DNA from: Lachnospiraceae bacterium | Lineage (GTDB): Bacteria > Bacillota > Clostridia > Lachnospirales > Lachnospiraceae | NCBI GenBank assembly: GCA_017461775.1 | Contig: JAFTXD010000161.1 | Coordinates: 1-35,744 of the forward strand | Length of the DNA stretch: 35,744 nt | Reading direction: 5' to 3' | Part shown: positions 15,940-24,481 of the stretch, piece after piece | How positions within the stretch are numbered: position 1 is the first letter of the stretch | How the letters are laid out: each line of letters opens with the position of its first letter | Notes under the pieces: model-generated | Databases searched by the model: none | Seen by the model: only the letters and a program-made list of their open reading frames with translations | Told to the model about the DNA's origin: nothing | Translations under genes and position numbers: made by a program

Positions 15940-17448
15940 ATGAGAAAGATTATCAGTAAAGCAGGATGTTTAGCATTGGCCTTATTATTAACCGGTTGTT
16001 CTCAAGCGGTGCAGGAGCCGGAGATGACTCCAGCGCCCACGCCGACAAGTACACCAAAGGTTTACAGCTGGGAGGATGCCATGGTCTATCAGGCAGAAGA
16101 AGGAATGATGGTGGGAAACGTGACCATCAATAAAGGAATCGTGGAAGGCTTTGAGAAAGCCGGTGAAGATTCCCTGATAGTAAAAATTAACATTGAAGAA
16201 ACCGGATTTTATGATATCAACATATCCAGTAAATCCATGGACGGTAATTATAAAGAGAATTACGTGTACGTGGATGAAGAGAAATTGGGGGCTGTTTCCG
16301 TAGAGGGAAAGACGTTTACAGACTCCATTTTAGAGCGCGTATACATGGAACCCGGTGAGCATGAGGTCAGAATTGAAGCTTATTGGGGCTGGATTGCAGT
16401 GGATAAGCTGGAAGTGAAAATGTCCGATGAGCTGGACAATTCCAGATTTGATATTGAGCCGGTGCTGGTAAATCAAAATGCTACGGACTCTGCAAAGCGT
16501 TTGATGACTTATCTCTGCGATATCTATGGAACTGACATTTTGTCCGGCCAGTATTGCGATACCGGTATGTATGGTAATGAAAACGCAGTCATCTGGAAGA
16601 CCACCGGCGGCAAGTATCCGGCCATCTTAGGTCTGGACATGATTGAGTACACTCCTTCCCGCGTGGCAAACGGCAGCAGTTCTCAGGCAGTGGAGCACGC
16701 TTTGCAGTGTTGGGAAGAGGGCGGAATCGTTACTTTCTGCTGGCATTGGAACGCACCGGAGAAGTACATTACCGGAAAATGGTATTCAGCCTTTTATAAA
16801 GAGCATACAAATATTGACCTTGCAAAGATTATGAGTGGTGAAGATAAAGAAGGCTACGACCTCTTAATGAAGGATATCGATGCCATTGCAAAAGAGCTCC
16901 TAAGACTTCAGGAAGCAGATGTTCCCATTCTCTGGAGACCTCTTCACGAGGCCAGCGGCGGCTGGTTCTGGTGGGGTGATGCCGGAGCAGAAGCTTACAA
17001 GGAATTGTATGTGCTGTTATATGACAGACTTACCAATGAATATGGATTAAATAACCTTATCTGGGTATGGAACGGACAGGATAAGGAATGGTACCCCGGT
17101 GATGAATACGTGGATATCATCGGAGAGGATATCTACCCCGGCGAAAAGGTGTACACACCTCAGACCTCCAAGTATCTGGAAGTGATGGATTACACCGATG
17201 CCAAGAAGATGATTATTCTTTCGGAAAACGGCTGTATGTTTGACCCGGATTTAGCCATCAGAGACGGTGCTATGTGGGGCTCCTTCGCAACCTGGGGCGG
17301 CGAATTCATCAGCAGATCCAAGACACTGATGGCTCTGTCGGAGCAGTATACAGAAGAGGCAATGGTGAAAAAGGTTTACGAGCATGAGCATGTTATCACC
17401 CGAGATGAGCTTCCTGATTTAAAGAATTATCCTCTGCGGGAAGAGTAA
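15940..17448 (+). CDS. GH26 glycosidase lipoprotein, probable endo-beta-mannanase
   Basis: This is a surface lipoprotein (LLLTGC, C20) that probably cleaves internal beta-1,4-mannosidic bonds. After a short Thr/Pro-rich linker, residues ~40-160 form a CBM35/CBM23-like beta-sandwich (VYQAEEG at its start). The GH26 barrel spans ~170-500. The acid/base is E337 in WRPLHEASGGWFWWG and the nucleophile is E429 in ILSENGCMF; LSGQYCD and FCWHWNAP are also typical. GH26 also includes xylanases, lichenases and exo-mannanases; the GH130 gene in the same unit favours mannan. ATG 15940 is preferred because ATG 15919 lies within the repeated operator and has no ribosome-binding site, though the site before 15940 (AAAAGAG) is also modest. 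It is the first gene of the operon. Confidence 0.9.
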   Translation: MRKIISKAGCLALALLLTGCSQAVQEPEMTPAPTPTSTPKVYSWEDAMVYQAEEGMMVGNVTINKGIVEGFEKAGEDSLIVKINIEETGFYDINISSKSMDGNYKENYVYVDEEKLGAVSVEGKTFTDSILERVYMEPGEHEVRIEAYWGWIAVDKLEVKMSDELDNSRFDIEPVLVNQNATDSAKRLMTYLCDIYGTDILSGQYCDTGMYGNENAVIWKTTGGKYPAILGLDMIEYTPSRVANGSSSQAVEHALQCWEEGGIVTFCWHWNAPEKYITGKWYSAFYKEHTNIDLAKIMSGEDKEGYDLLMKDIDAIAKELLRLQEADVPILWRPLHEASGGWFWWGDAGAEAYKELYVLLYDRLTNEYGLNNLIWVWNGQDKEWYPGDEYVDIIGEDIYPGEKVYTPQTSKYLEVMDYTDAKKMIILSENGCMFDPDLAIRDGAMWGSFATWGGEFISRSKTLMALSEQYTEEAMVKKVYEHEHVITRDELPDLKNYPLREE

Positions 17449-17476
17449 GATATTAGTGCAGTATGCATGAGAGGTA

Positions 17477-20400
17477 ATGATGAAGAATAAAAGTTTCAAG
17501 AAAATAATAAGCATATGTTTATCTGCCGTAGTGCTGCTTTCCATGGCCCAGAGCGTGCCGGTAATGGCTATGACGGATACTACCATGGAGGAGTACGAGG
17601 AGTTAATCGGTACCTATTCCATTGACCCTTCCATTCCGGGCTATAACGAGTATGTGGCTTCTTATCCGGCAACCTATCCGGAAAAGGAAATCGTTATTTC
17701 CGCAGCCGATTATGTCAGATATGAGGAAGCGGGAGAGACGGCGTCTCCCATCACCTATGAGGATTTTGAGGGAGCACCGGGAGGAGGAAAAAGCGTATAC
17801 ACCTCCGAAGAGGCACTGATTGAATATGAATTTACCGTAGAGGAAAGCGGATTTTATGACGTTTCTCTTCTGTACTATCCCATCGATGGTAAGAATTCCG
17901 AAATCCAGAGAGCCTTTTTCATTGACGGAGCACTTCCCTATGGAGAGCTTTCCCTGATTGAATTCCAGCGTGTCTGGACCAATTCTGTATCGGAGCTGGT
18001 GACCGATGAAAACGGTATTCTGGTGAAGAATTGGGAGAAGGATAATCAGGGCAATGATGTAAAGCCCGGAACCTTAGAAATTCCCGAGTGGGTGGAGAGC
18101 TATCTCTACGACAGCAACGGATACATAGTGACACCGCTGAATATCTATCTGGAGAAGGGTGTGCACACCCTTAGCATTGTTTCTCAGAGAGAACCAATGC
18201 TGCTCCACCAGATTATTCTGAATAACAGTAAGGATGTAGTAGATTACGCTTCCTACAAGGCATCCATGGATGCACAGGGAGCTAAGGATACCACCGGTGC
18301 GAATATTCGTATCGAGGCCGAAACAGCTGCTAAAACTTCCTCCCAGATGTTGTACCCAAGACAAGACCAGTCTTCACCGGCGGTATATCCCTCCAGCCCG
18401 AAGGTGCTGTTAAACAATACCATTGGCGGAACCTCCTGGCAAACGGCCGGAAAGTGGATTGAGTGGGAATTTGAAGTGCCTACGAGCGGCTACTACAACA
18501 TTTCCATGTTCTGTAAGCAGAACTTTGTAAGAGGTATTGATGTTTGCAGAAGAGTCAGCATCGATGGCAAGGTTCCTTTTTCCGAATTAAATGATTATGG
18601 CTTTGCCTATGAGCAGAGCTGGAGAGAAGAAACCTTCCGGGATGAAAACGGTAATCCCTACAGCTTTTATTTAGAGGCAGGAAAGCATACACTTCGTATG
18701 GAAGTAGTACTGGGCGATATGGCTGAGATTATCAGCACTGTTCAGGAAGCGGTACAGCAGCTGAACAGTATCTATCGTCAGGTTATCTATATCACCGGTG
18801 TAGCACCGGACCAGTATCGTGACTATCAGATTGAAGCAACCCTTCCGGGACTGGAAGCACAGCTCATTGAAGTAAAGGGACTTCTGGATGAGGCGCTGGC
18901 AGCACTGGAGGTGACCGCAGGAAATAACTCTGATAAGCTGACAGTTCTCCGTACCATGATTGATCAGTTAGAAGAGCTGATTGAGGATCAGGAGCGTTTC
19001 ACCGAGGTTATCGCTTCCTATAAGGTAAACGTGAGAGCCTGCGGTAACTGGATTACCCAGGTACTTCCACAGCCTTTACAGATTGACCGCATCATGGTGT
19101 ACTCACCGGATGTCAAGGCAGAAATCGAAGGTGACAGCTGGATTTCCAGAGCTGGCTATGAAATCAAGAGACTTTACTATTCCTTCATCGTGGACTACAA
19201 CCAGATTGGTAATGTAGTGGAAGAGGGGGAGGACAGCAAGATTTTGACTCTCTGGGTTGGTACCGGACGTGACCAGGCGAATGTAATCAAGGCTTTGATT
19301 GATGAAAGATTTACGAATAATACCGGCATCAGCGTAAACGTGCAGCTGGTGGATATGAATACCCTTCTTCGTGCGACCCTTGCCGGAGAGGGACCGGATG
19401 TGGCCATTCAGGTGGCAAATACCAACGGTATCGCCGGAGCGGTATTAAACACCGGTAACGATACCCCCGTAAACTACGGACTTCGTAATGCAGTACTGGA
19501 TTTAACCCAGTTTGAGGACTTTGAAGAGGTAACGGAGCGTTTCTCCGAAAGTGCACTGGTACCCTTTAGCTTTAACGGCGCTACCTACGCACTGCCGGAT
19601 ACCCAGACCTTCCCCATGATGTTCTATCGTAAGGACATTTTAGCAGAAATCGGTCTGGAGCTTCCGACTACATGGTCTGAGGTAAAGGTGGCGATGACCG
19701 TCCTTGCCAAGAACCAGATGGAATTCGGTATGCTGCCAAGTGAGCAGATTTTCGCAATGCTGCTCTTCCAGAACGGCGGAGAATACTACACCGCAAATGG
19801 TGACGCATCCGCACTGGATTCCGATATTGCAGTAAGCACCTTCAAGGAATACTGCGAATACTACACTGATTACAAGCTGGATAAGGCTACCAGCGTGGAA
19901 GAACGCTTCCGTACCGGTGAGTGTCCGATTATCATTGCGGATTACACCGTTTACAACAATTTGCAGGTATCTGCACCGGATATCGCCGGACTTTGGGACT
20001 TCACCGTAGTTCCCGGCGTGGAGCAGGCGGATGGAAGCATCCTTCATACCACCGGTAGTACCGGACTTGCGGATATCATCATGGCGGATACCCAGTATCC
20101 TCAAGAGTGCTGGGAATTCCTTAAGTGGTGGACCAGCGCAGAGACCCAGACCCTCTACGGAAGAGAGATGGAGAGTCTGATGGGTGCCAGTGCCCGAGTG
20201 GCAACAGCCAATTTGGAAGCGATGGGCAACCTTTCCTGGCCGATTCGTGATTACAAGGAAATCATGGCCCAGTATGAACAGGTAAAGGGAATTCCACAGG
20301 TACCCGGCGGCTATTATTCATGGCGTAACTTAAACAATGCATTCTATAGTGTGACCACCGACTCCTCCTCCACAGGAAGAACCAGTATCGCTACTCCCAG

Positions 20401-20488
20401 AGAAGAGCTGATGGATAAGGTACTCTATATCAATGCAGAAATCGACTATAAGAGAGAAGAATTTGGCTTACCGATTGCCGGTGAGTAG
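17477..20488 (+). CDS. Large ABC solute-binding protein with two N-terminal carbohydrate-binding-like domains
   Basis: This exported 1003-residue protein couples glycan binding with transport. A signal peptide ends near VMA (residue ~32) without a lipobox cysteine. Two similar beta-sandwich domains follow: ~70-260 (IEYEFTVEESGFYDVSLLY and FIDGALPYGEL) and ~275-415 (IEWEFEVPTSGYYNISMF and SIDGKVPFSEL), apparently an internal duplication. A helical, coiled-coil-like segment spans ~415-525. A family 1 sugar-binding fold occupies ~585-1003, starting ILTLWVGTGRDQANV. Ordinary family 1 binding proteins have about 400-450 residues. Because there is no lipid anchor, retention probably depends on the extra domains or partners. 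Either ATG 17477 or 17480 could be used after GAGAGG. Permease pair 1 follows directly. Confidence 0.87.
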   Translation: MMKNKSFKKIISICLSAVVLLSMAQSVPVMAMTDTTMEEYEELIGTYSIDPSIPGYNEYVASYPATYPEKEIVISAADYVRYEEAGETASPITYEDFEGAPGGGKSVYTSEEALIEYEFTVEESGFYDVSLLYYPIDGKNSEIQRAFFIDGALPYGELSLIEFQRVWTNSVSELVTDENGILVKNWEKDNQGNDVKPGTLEIPEWVESYLYDSNGYIVTPLNIYLEKGVHTLSIVSQREPMLLHQIILNNSKDVVDYASYKASMDAQGAKDTTGANIRIEAETAAKTSSQMLYPRQDQSSPAVYPSSPKVLLNNTIGGTSWQTAGKWIEWEFEVPTSGYYNISMFCKQNFVRGIDVCRRVSIDGKVPFSELNDYGFAYEQSWREETFRDENGNPYSFYLEAGKHTLRMEVVLGDMAEIISTVQEAVQQLNSIYRQVIYITGVAPDQYRDYQIEATLPGLEAQLIEVKGLLDEALAALEVTAGNNSDKLTVLRTMIDQLEELIEDQERFTEVIASYKVNVRACGNWITQVLPQPLQIDRIMVYSPDVKAEIEGDSWISRAGYEIKRLYYSFIVDYNQIGNVVEEGEDSKILTLWVGTGRDQANVIKALIDERFTNNTGISVNVQLVDMNTLLRATLAGEGPDVAIQVANTNGIAGAVLNTGNDTPVNYGLRNAVLDLTQFEDFEEVTERFSESALVPFSFNGATYALPDTQTFPMMFYRKDILAEIGLELPTTWSEVKVAMTVLAKNQMEFGMLPSEQIFAMLLFQNGGEYYTANGDASALDSDIAVSTFKEYCEYYTDYKLDKATSVEERFRTGECPIIIADYTVYNNLQVSAPDIAGLWDFTVVPGVEQADGSILHTTGSTGLADIIMADTQYPQECWEFLKWWTSAETQTLYGREMESLMGASARVATANLEAMGNLSWPIRDYKEIMAQYEQVKGIPQVPGGYYSWRNLNNAFYSVTTDSSSTGRTSIATPREELMDKVLYINAEIDYKREEFGLPIAGE

Positions 20489-20501
20489 AAAGGAGGAAAG
20501 C

Positions 20502-21449
20502 ATGGACACACAAGAAATGACCGTATCCCAGGAAGCTTTGGATATTGCCAAAAAGCAGGCAACCTTAAGCTACCAGATGAAAAGAAATAAAGCATCCTAC
20601 TTTATGCTGGCACCATACTTTATCCTGTTTTTCTTCTTTACCGTATTGCCGGTACTGATGTCAGTATGCCTGTCATTCACACACTTTAACATGCTGGAAA
20701 TGCCTACCTTCGTAGGCTGGAAAAATTATATTAAGCTGTTTTTAGAGGACGATATCTTCATGATTTCCCTCAAAAACACCTTACTCTTTGCAGTAATCAC
20801 AGGACCCATTTCTTACATGCTGTGTTTACTGTTCGCATGGATTATCAATGAGTTCAAGGGAAAGCTGAGAGCCTTCCTTACCCTGATTTTCTATGCGCCA
20901 TCCATTTGTGGTAACGCATACCTGGTATGGAATCTGATTCTTACCGGTGACCGTTACGGATACTTAAACGGTATTTTACTGAAGCTGGACATCATCAACG
21001 AAGCAAAGCTTTGGATGCAGACCGAGAAGTATGTATTACCCGTACTTATCGTGGTTCAGCTCTGGTTATCCTTAGGAACAGGTTTCCTTTCCTTTATTGC
21101 AGGTCTTCAGACCGTAGATAAGAGTCTTTACGAGGCAGCAGCCCTAGACGGTGTAAAGAACCGTTGGCAGGAGCTTTGGTATGTGACACTTCCGGCCATG
21201 AAGCCCCAGCTGATGTTCGGTGCGGTAATGCAGATTACCCAGTCCTTTGCGGTAGCGGATATCTCTATTAACTTAGCAGGTAATCCATCTGTAAACTACG
21301 CCGGAGCAACGGTAGTAACCCACCTTTTGGACTACGGTTCCACCAGATTTGAAATGGGTTACGCATCCGCAATTGCAACCGTACTGTTCCTCTTGATGGT
21401 AGGTACAAACAAATTAGTTCAGAAAGTTTTAGGAAGGGTAGGCGAATAA
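20502..21449 (+). CDS. Sugar ABC transporter permease 1a (MalF type)
   Basis: This is an integral membrane subunit of a carbohydrate importer, with six helices and 315 residues. The cytoplasmic EAA loop that contacts the ATPase is clear: YEAAALDGVKNRWQELWYVTLPAMKP. The start is ATG 20502, because AGGAGG (20491-20496) sits just before it; the frame open from 20433 overlaps the upstream gene and has no such site. It is 13 bases after the large binding protein and one base before its partner permease, which indicates translational coupling and a heterodimer of the two. Confidence 0.93.
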   Translation: MDTQEMTVSQEALDIAKKQATLSYQMKRNKASYFMLAPYFILFFFFTVLPVLMSVCLSFTHFNMLEMPTFVGWKNYIKLFLEDDIFMISLKNTLLFAVITGPISYMLCLLFAWIINEFKGKLRAFLTLIFYAPSICGNAYLVWNLILTGDRYGYLNGILLKLDIINEAKLWMQTEKYVLPVLIVVQLWLSLGTGFLSFIAGLQTVDKSLYEAAALDGVKNRWQELWYVTLPAMKPQLMFGAVMQITQSFAVADISINLAGNPSVNYAGATVVTHLLDYGSTRFEMGYASAIATVLFLLMVGTNKLVQKVLGRVGE

Positions 21450-21450
21450 A

Positions 21451-22344
21451 TTGGCAAAAAAAGATTATACAAAACCAAAAAAACGCCTCTTCCGAAGACG
21501 GCAGAAGCAGTTAAATCGTTCCTTCGCGGGAAACTCACTACTATTCTTTATCATGTTTATCTGCGGTATTTTCATGGTTTTACCGCTGGTCATGATAGTG
21601 AATAACGCATTGAAGCCACTGGATGAGCTGTATCAGTTCCCACCCAAAATCTTCGTGCGTAACCCTACTCTGGAGAACTTCTCAGACCTGTTCGTTCTGA
21701 TGAATGATTCCTGGGTTCCGTTCTCCAGATACATTTTAAATACCATCATCATCACCGGTGGCGGTATGGTAGGACACGTAATTGTGGCTTCCCTTGCAGC
21801 TTATCCTCTGGCTAAGCATAGATTTCCGGGAAAAAATATTCTGTTCAGCATGGTAGTGCTTTCCATGATGTTCTCCTGGACGGTTACCCAGATACCCCAG
21901 TATCTGATTATTTCCGCCCTGCACATCAACAATACCTATGCGGCACTGATATTACCGGCCTGGTCCTTCGGTATGGGACTATACCTTATGAAGCAGTTTA
22001 TGGAACAGCTCCCCGATTCCCTGATGGAATCCGCAAGACTGGACGGCGCAAACGAGTGGCAGATTTTCTGGAAAATCGTAATGCCCAACGTGAAGCCGGC
22101 ATGGCTGACCCTGGCGATCTTCCAGTTCCAGCAGATGTGGGGTAATACCGGTTCCTTATTCCTTAGAGATGAAGAGTTAAAGCCCTTACAGTTCTCCCTC
22201 CAGCAGATTACTGCCGGTGGTGTGGCCAGAGCGGGTGCGGCAGCAGCCGTAACCTTCATCATTGCAGCAGTACCGATTACATTCTTCCTGATTTGTCAGA
22301 GTAATGTCTTAGAGACCATGACAACATCCGGTATGAAAGATTAA
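21451..22344 (+). CDS. Sugar ABC transporter permease 1b (MalG type), TTG start
   Basis: This is the second permease of importer 1, 297 residues with six helices. The EAA loop MESARLDGANEWQIFWKIVMPNVKP is intact. It begins with TTG one base after the upstream stop, and the only nearby ribosome-binding-like sequence is GGAAGGG at 21432-21438 inside the preceding gene, so translation probably depends on coupling. The N-terminus is very basic (KKDYTKPKKRLFRRRQK), placing it in the cytoplasm. It is followed after 13 bases by the NHL protein. No ATP-binding subunit is encoded in the window. Confidence 0.92.
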   Translation: MAKKDYTKPKKRLFRRRQKQLNRSFAGNSLLFFIMFICGIFMVLPLVMIVNNALKPLDELYQFPPKIFVRNPTLENFSDLFVLMNDSWVPFSRYILNTIIITGGGMVGHVIVASLAAYPLAKHRFPGKNILFSMVVLSMMFSWTVTQIPQYLIISALHINNTYAALILPAWSFGMGLYLMKQFMEQLPDSLMESARLDGANEWQIFWKIVMPNVKPAWLTLAIFQFQQMWGNTGSLFLRDEELKPLQFSLQQITAGGVARAGAAAAVTFIIAAVPITFFLICQSNVLETMTTSGMKD

Positions 22345-22357
22345 GGGAGGAGAGTCT

Positions 22358-23845
22358 ATGAAGCTTAAGGTTTTTGCAAAGCGCTTAGTATCCGCTCTCC
22401 TTACGGCAGTGGTACTGGCAACAGGCGTGGGAAGCGTGGCAGAGGCGTCCAGCCTTCCCTATACTTCTTACAATTATACATACTGGGAGGACATTGTGTT
22501 TACTCCCGCAGCGTATATACCAAGGTCTTCCGTATCCGGAACGGATCTTTCCTACAATGGAGAGCCCATCGGTGCCTTCTTAAATCCACAGGATTTGTGT
22601 AAATCACCCTCCGGTGAGATTTTCGTGGCAGATACGGGAAACAACCGCATTGTAGTGCTGAATTCCAATATGACACAGGTGGTAAATATCATTACCTCCT
22701 TTGACAATAACGGCACAGAGGATACCTTTAATGCACCTTACGGTGTAGCAGTGTCCGATAGTGACCAGCTCTACATTGCAGATTCACAGAACCGCAGAGT
22801 TGTAGTACTCAACAAGGACGGTTCTTTAGCAAGAATGATTCAAAATCCTACCTCAGAGGCTTTGGAAGACGGTTTTGTATTCACACCTCTGAAGGTTGCC
22901 GTAGATTATGCGGACCGTGTGTACTGTATCGCACAGAAAATGTACGAAGGTATCATGGTATTTGAAACCAATAACGAATTTGCCGGTTTCTTCGGAACCA
23001 TCAAGGTAGATATTACCCTGTGGGAGAAGTTCTGGAGAAAGATAGCAACCAAAGAGGAGCGTAGCAAATCACAGTTGTTCATCCCTACAGAGTTTACCGG
23101 TATCGACATCGACCCCAGTGGCTTTGTATACGCCTCCAACATTGATTCCAATGCGGTGCAGGGAGTGCGCAGATTAAATCCCAAGGGTGAGGACGTTATC
23201 AAGAAGGGCACCAACGAGAACCTGGGCGGTGACCTCTGGTATGAGGGAAATACGGATTATTCCGGACCATCCCAGTTTACCGATGTAGTATATCGTACAA
23301 ACGGTATCTACTCCTGCCTGGACAGAAGACGTGGCAGAATCTTTACTTACGACCATGAAGGCAATCTTCTTTATATCTTCGGCGGAATGGGAACCCAGGA
23401 GGGAACCTTCTCCATGCCGGTAGCCATTGAGGATGTGCAGGGCTATATCGTGGTACTGGATGCTGCCAGAGCAGAGATTTCCTACTTCGAGCCTACGGAG
23501 TATGGAAAGCTGATTAACGAAGCCGTGTCCTTACGATATGACGGAGACGAGGCTCAGGCCGTGGAAATCTGGAAACAGGTACTTATCTTAGATGAGAACA
23601 ATGAGCTGGCCAACACCGGTATCGGTAAAGCATATCTGACTGCCGGAGATTATGACCAGGCCATGAAATACTTAGAGCTGGGAAGAGCAAGAGATTACTA
23701 TTCCGTAGCATTTAAGCGATTTAGAAACGATATTCTTACTGCCAACGCCAACGTGTTCTTAACTGTGGCGGCAGTCGGTATCGTAGCAGTATTTATTTAC
23801 AAACAGGTGAAGAAACGAAGGAAGGGGGAAAGACGAAATGGGTAA
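22358..23845 (+). CDS. Exported NHL beta-propeller/TPR protein with C-terminal membrane anchor
   Basis: This is a 495-residue surface protein. A signal peptide (1-~30, ending AEAS) leads into NHL-type propeller repeats at ~65-380 (IFVADTGNNRIVVLN, then LYIADSQNRRVVVLN). Two TPR-like helices follow at ~385-455 (AVEIWKQVLILDENNELANTGIGKAYLTAGDY, with the typical GKAYLTAGDYDQAMKYL). A membrane helix lies near 460-480 and a basic tail KKRRKGERRNG stays inside. The order implies an outward-facing propeller anchored beside the transporter. Enzymatic lactonase residues are not evident. It overlaps the next gene by eight bases (23838-23845). Its function is unknown; a scaffold or glycan-sensing role is only an inference from context. 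Confidence 0.85.
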   Translation: MKLKVFAKRLVSALLTAVVLATGVGSVAEASSLPYTSYNYTYWEDIVFTPAAYIPRSSVSGTDLSYNGEPIGAFLNPQDLCKSPSGEIFVADTGNNRIVVLNSNMTQVVNIITSFDNNGTEDTFNAPYGVAVSDSDQLYIADSQNRRVVVLNKDGSLARMIQNPTSEALEDGFVFTPLKVAVDYADRVYCIAQKMYEGIMVFETNNEFAGFFGTIKVDITLWEKFWRKIATKEERSKSQLFIPTEFTGIDIDPSGFVYASNIDSNAVQGVRRLNPKGEDVIKKGTNENLGGDLWYEGNTDYSGPSQFTDVVYRTNGIYSCLDRRRGRIFTYDHEGNLLYIFGGMGTQEGTFSMPVAIEDVQGYIVVLDAARAEISYFEPTEYGKLINEAVSLRYDGDEAQAVEIWKQVLILDENNELANTGIGKAYLTAGDYDQAMKYLELGRARDYYSVAFKRFRNDILTANANVFLTVAAVGIVAVFIYKQVKKRRKGERRNG

Positions 23846-24470
23846 ATATTTTTCAAAAGAGAAGTGGTCATATTTATTTTATACAATTTCTCATCCCATG
23901 GACGGCTTTTACTGGATTCGTCACCAGGAGAGAGGAAGCGTGCCCATCGCACTTTTGGCAGTAATTCTCTTCTCCTTCAGCTTTTCTGCCAACAGATTAT
24001 TAGCAAGCTTCGTAGTAAATGACCTGGACCCACGTGCAGTGGACAGCTTCTATGAGCTTTGTGGTATCTTAGTGTTTTATTTACTGATGTGTGTCAGCAA
24101 CTGGTCCGTGACCTGTCTGATGAACGGCGAGGGCCGTATGAAGGACATCACCGTGGCAGTGGGGTACTCCACAGTACCCATCAGCGTGTGCCTTCTGCTG
24201 GGAACCCTGGTGAGTCAGGCGGTGGCAGATGATGAGCAGGCATTTTACACCATCTTAATCGGTGTGGGTATCGCCTATGGCCTTATCATGATGCTGATTG
24301 GTATTATGCAGGTGCACAATTACACATTGGGAAAGACACTGATTACCCTGTTTTTAACCTTTGTGGCAATGCTGATTATCATTTTCATTACCTTGCTTCT
24401 TACCAACATGTTAAGTCAGGTAGTGACATTCTTTAAGAGTATTTATACGGAAATCATATTTAGAGGATAA
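23838..24470 (+). CDS. YIP1-like polytopic membrane protein
   Basis: This 210-residue protein has about five hydrophobic helices and resembles the YIP1 family of small membrane proteins, whose bacterial role is not known. The N-terminus WSYLFYTISHPMDGFYWIRHQERGS is typical of these proteins, with an amphipathic stretch before the first helix. Its ATG lies inside the upstream NHL gene with GAAGGGGGAA as ribosome-binding site, and the DUF5696-like gene starts 11 bases after its stop. This tight coupling suggests the three products act together at the membrane. No catalytic motif is seen. Confidence 0.82.
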   Translation: MGKYFSKEKWSYLFYTISHPMDGFYWIRHQERGSVPIALLAVILFSFSFSANRLLASFVVNDLDPRAVDSFYELCGILVFYLLMCVSNWSVTCLMNGEGRMKDITVAVGYSTVPISVCLLLGTLVSQAVADDEQAFYTILIGVGIAYGLIMMLIGIMQVHNYTLGKTLITLFLTFVAMLIIIFITLLLTNMLSQVVTFFKSIYTEIIFRG

Positions 24471-24481
24471 GGAGGCAAGGC

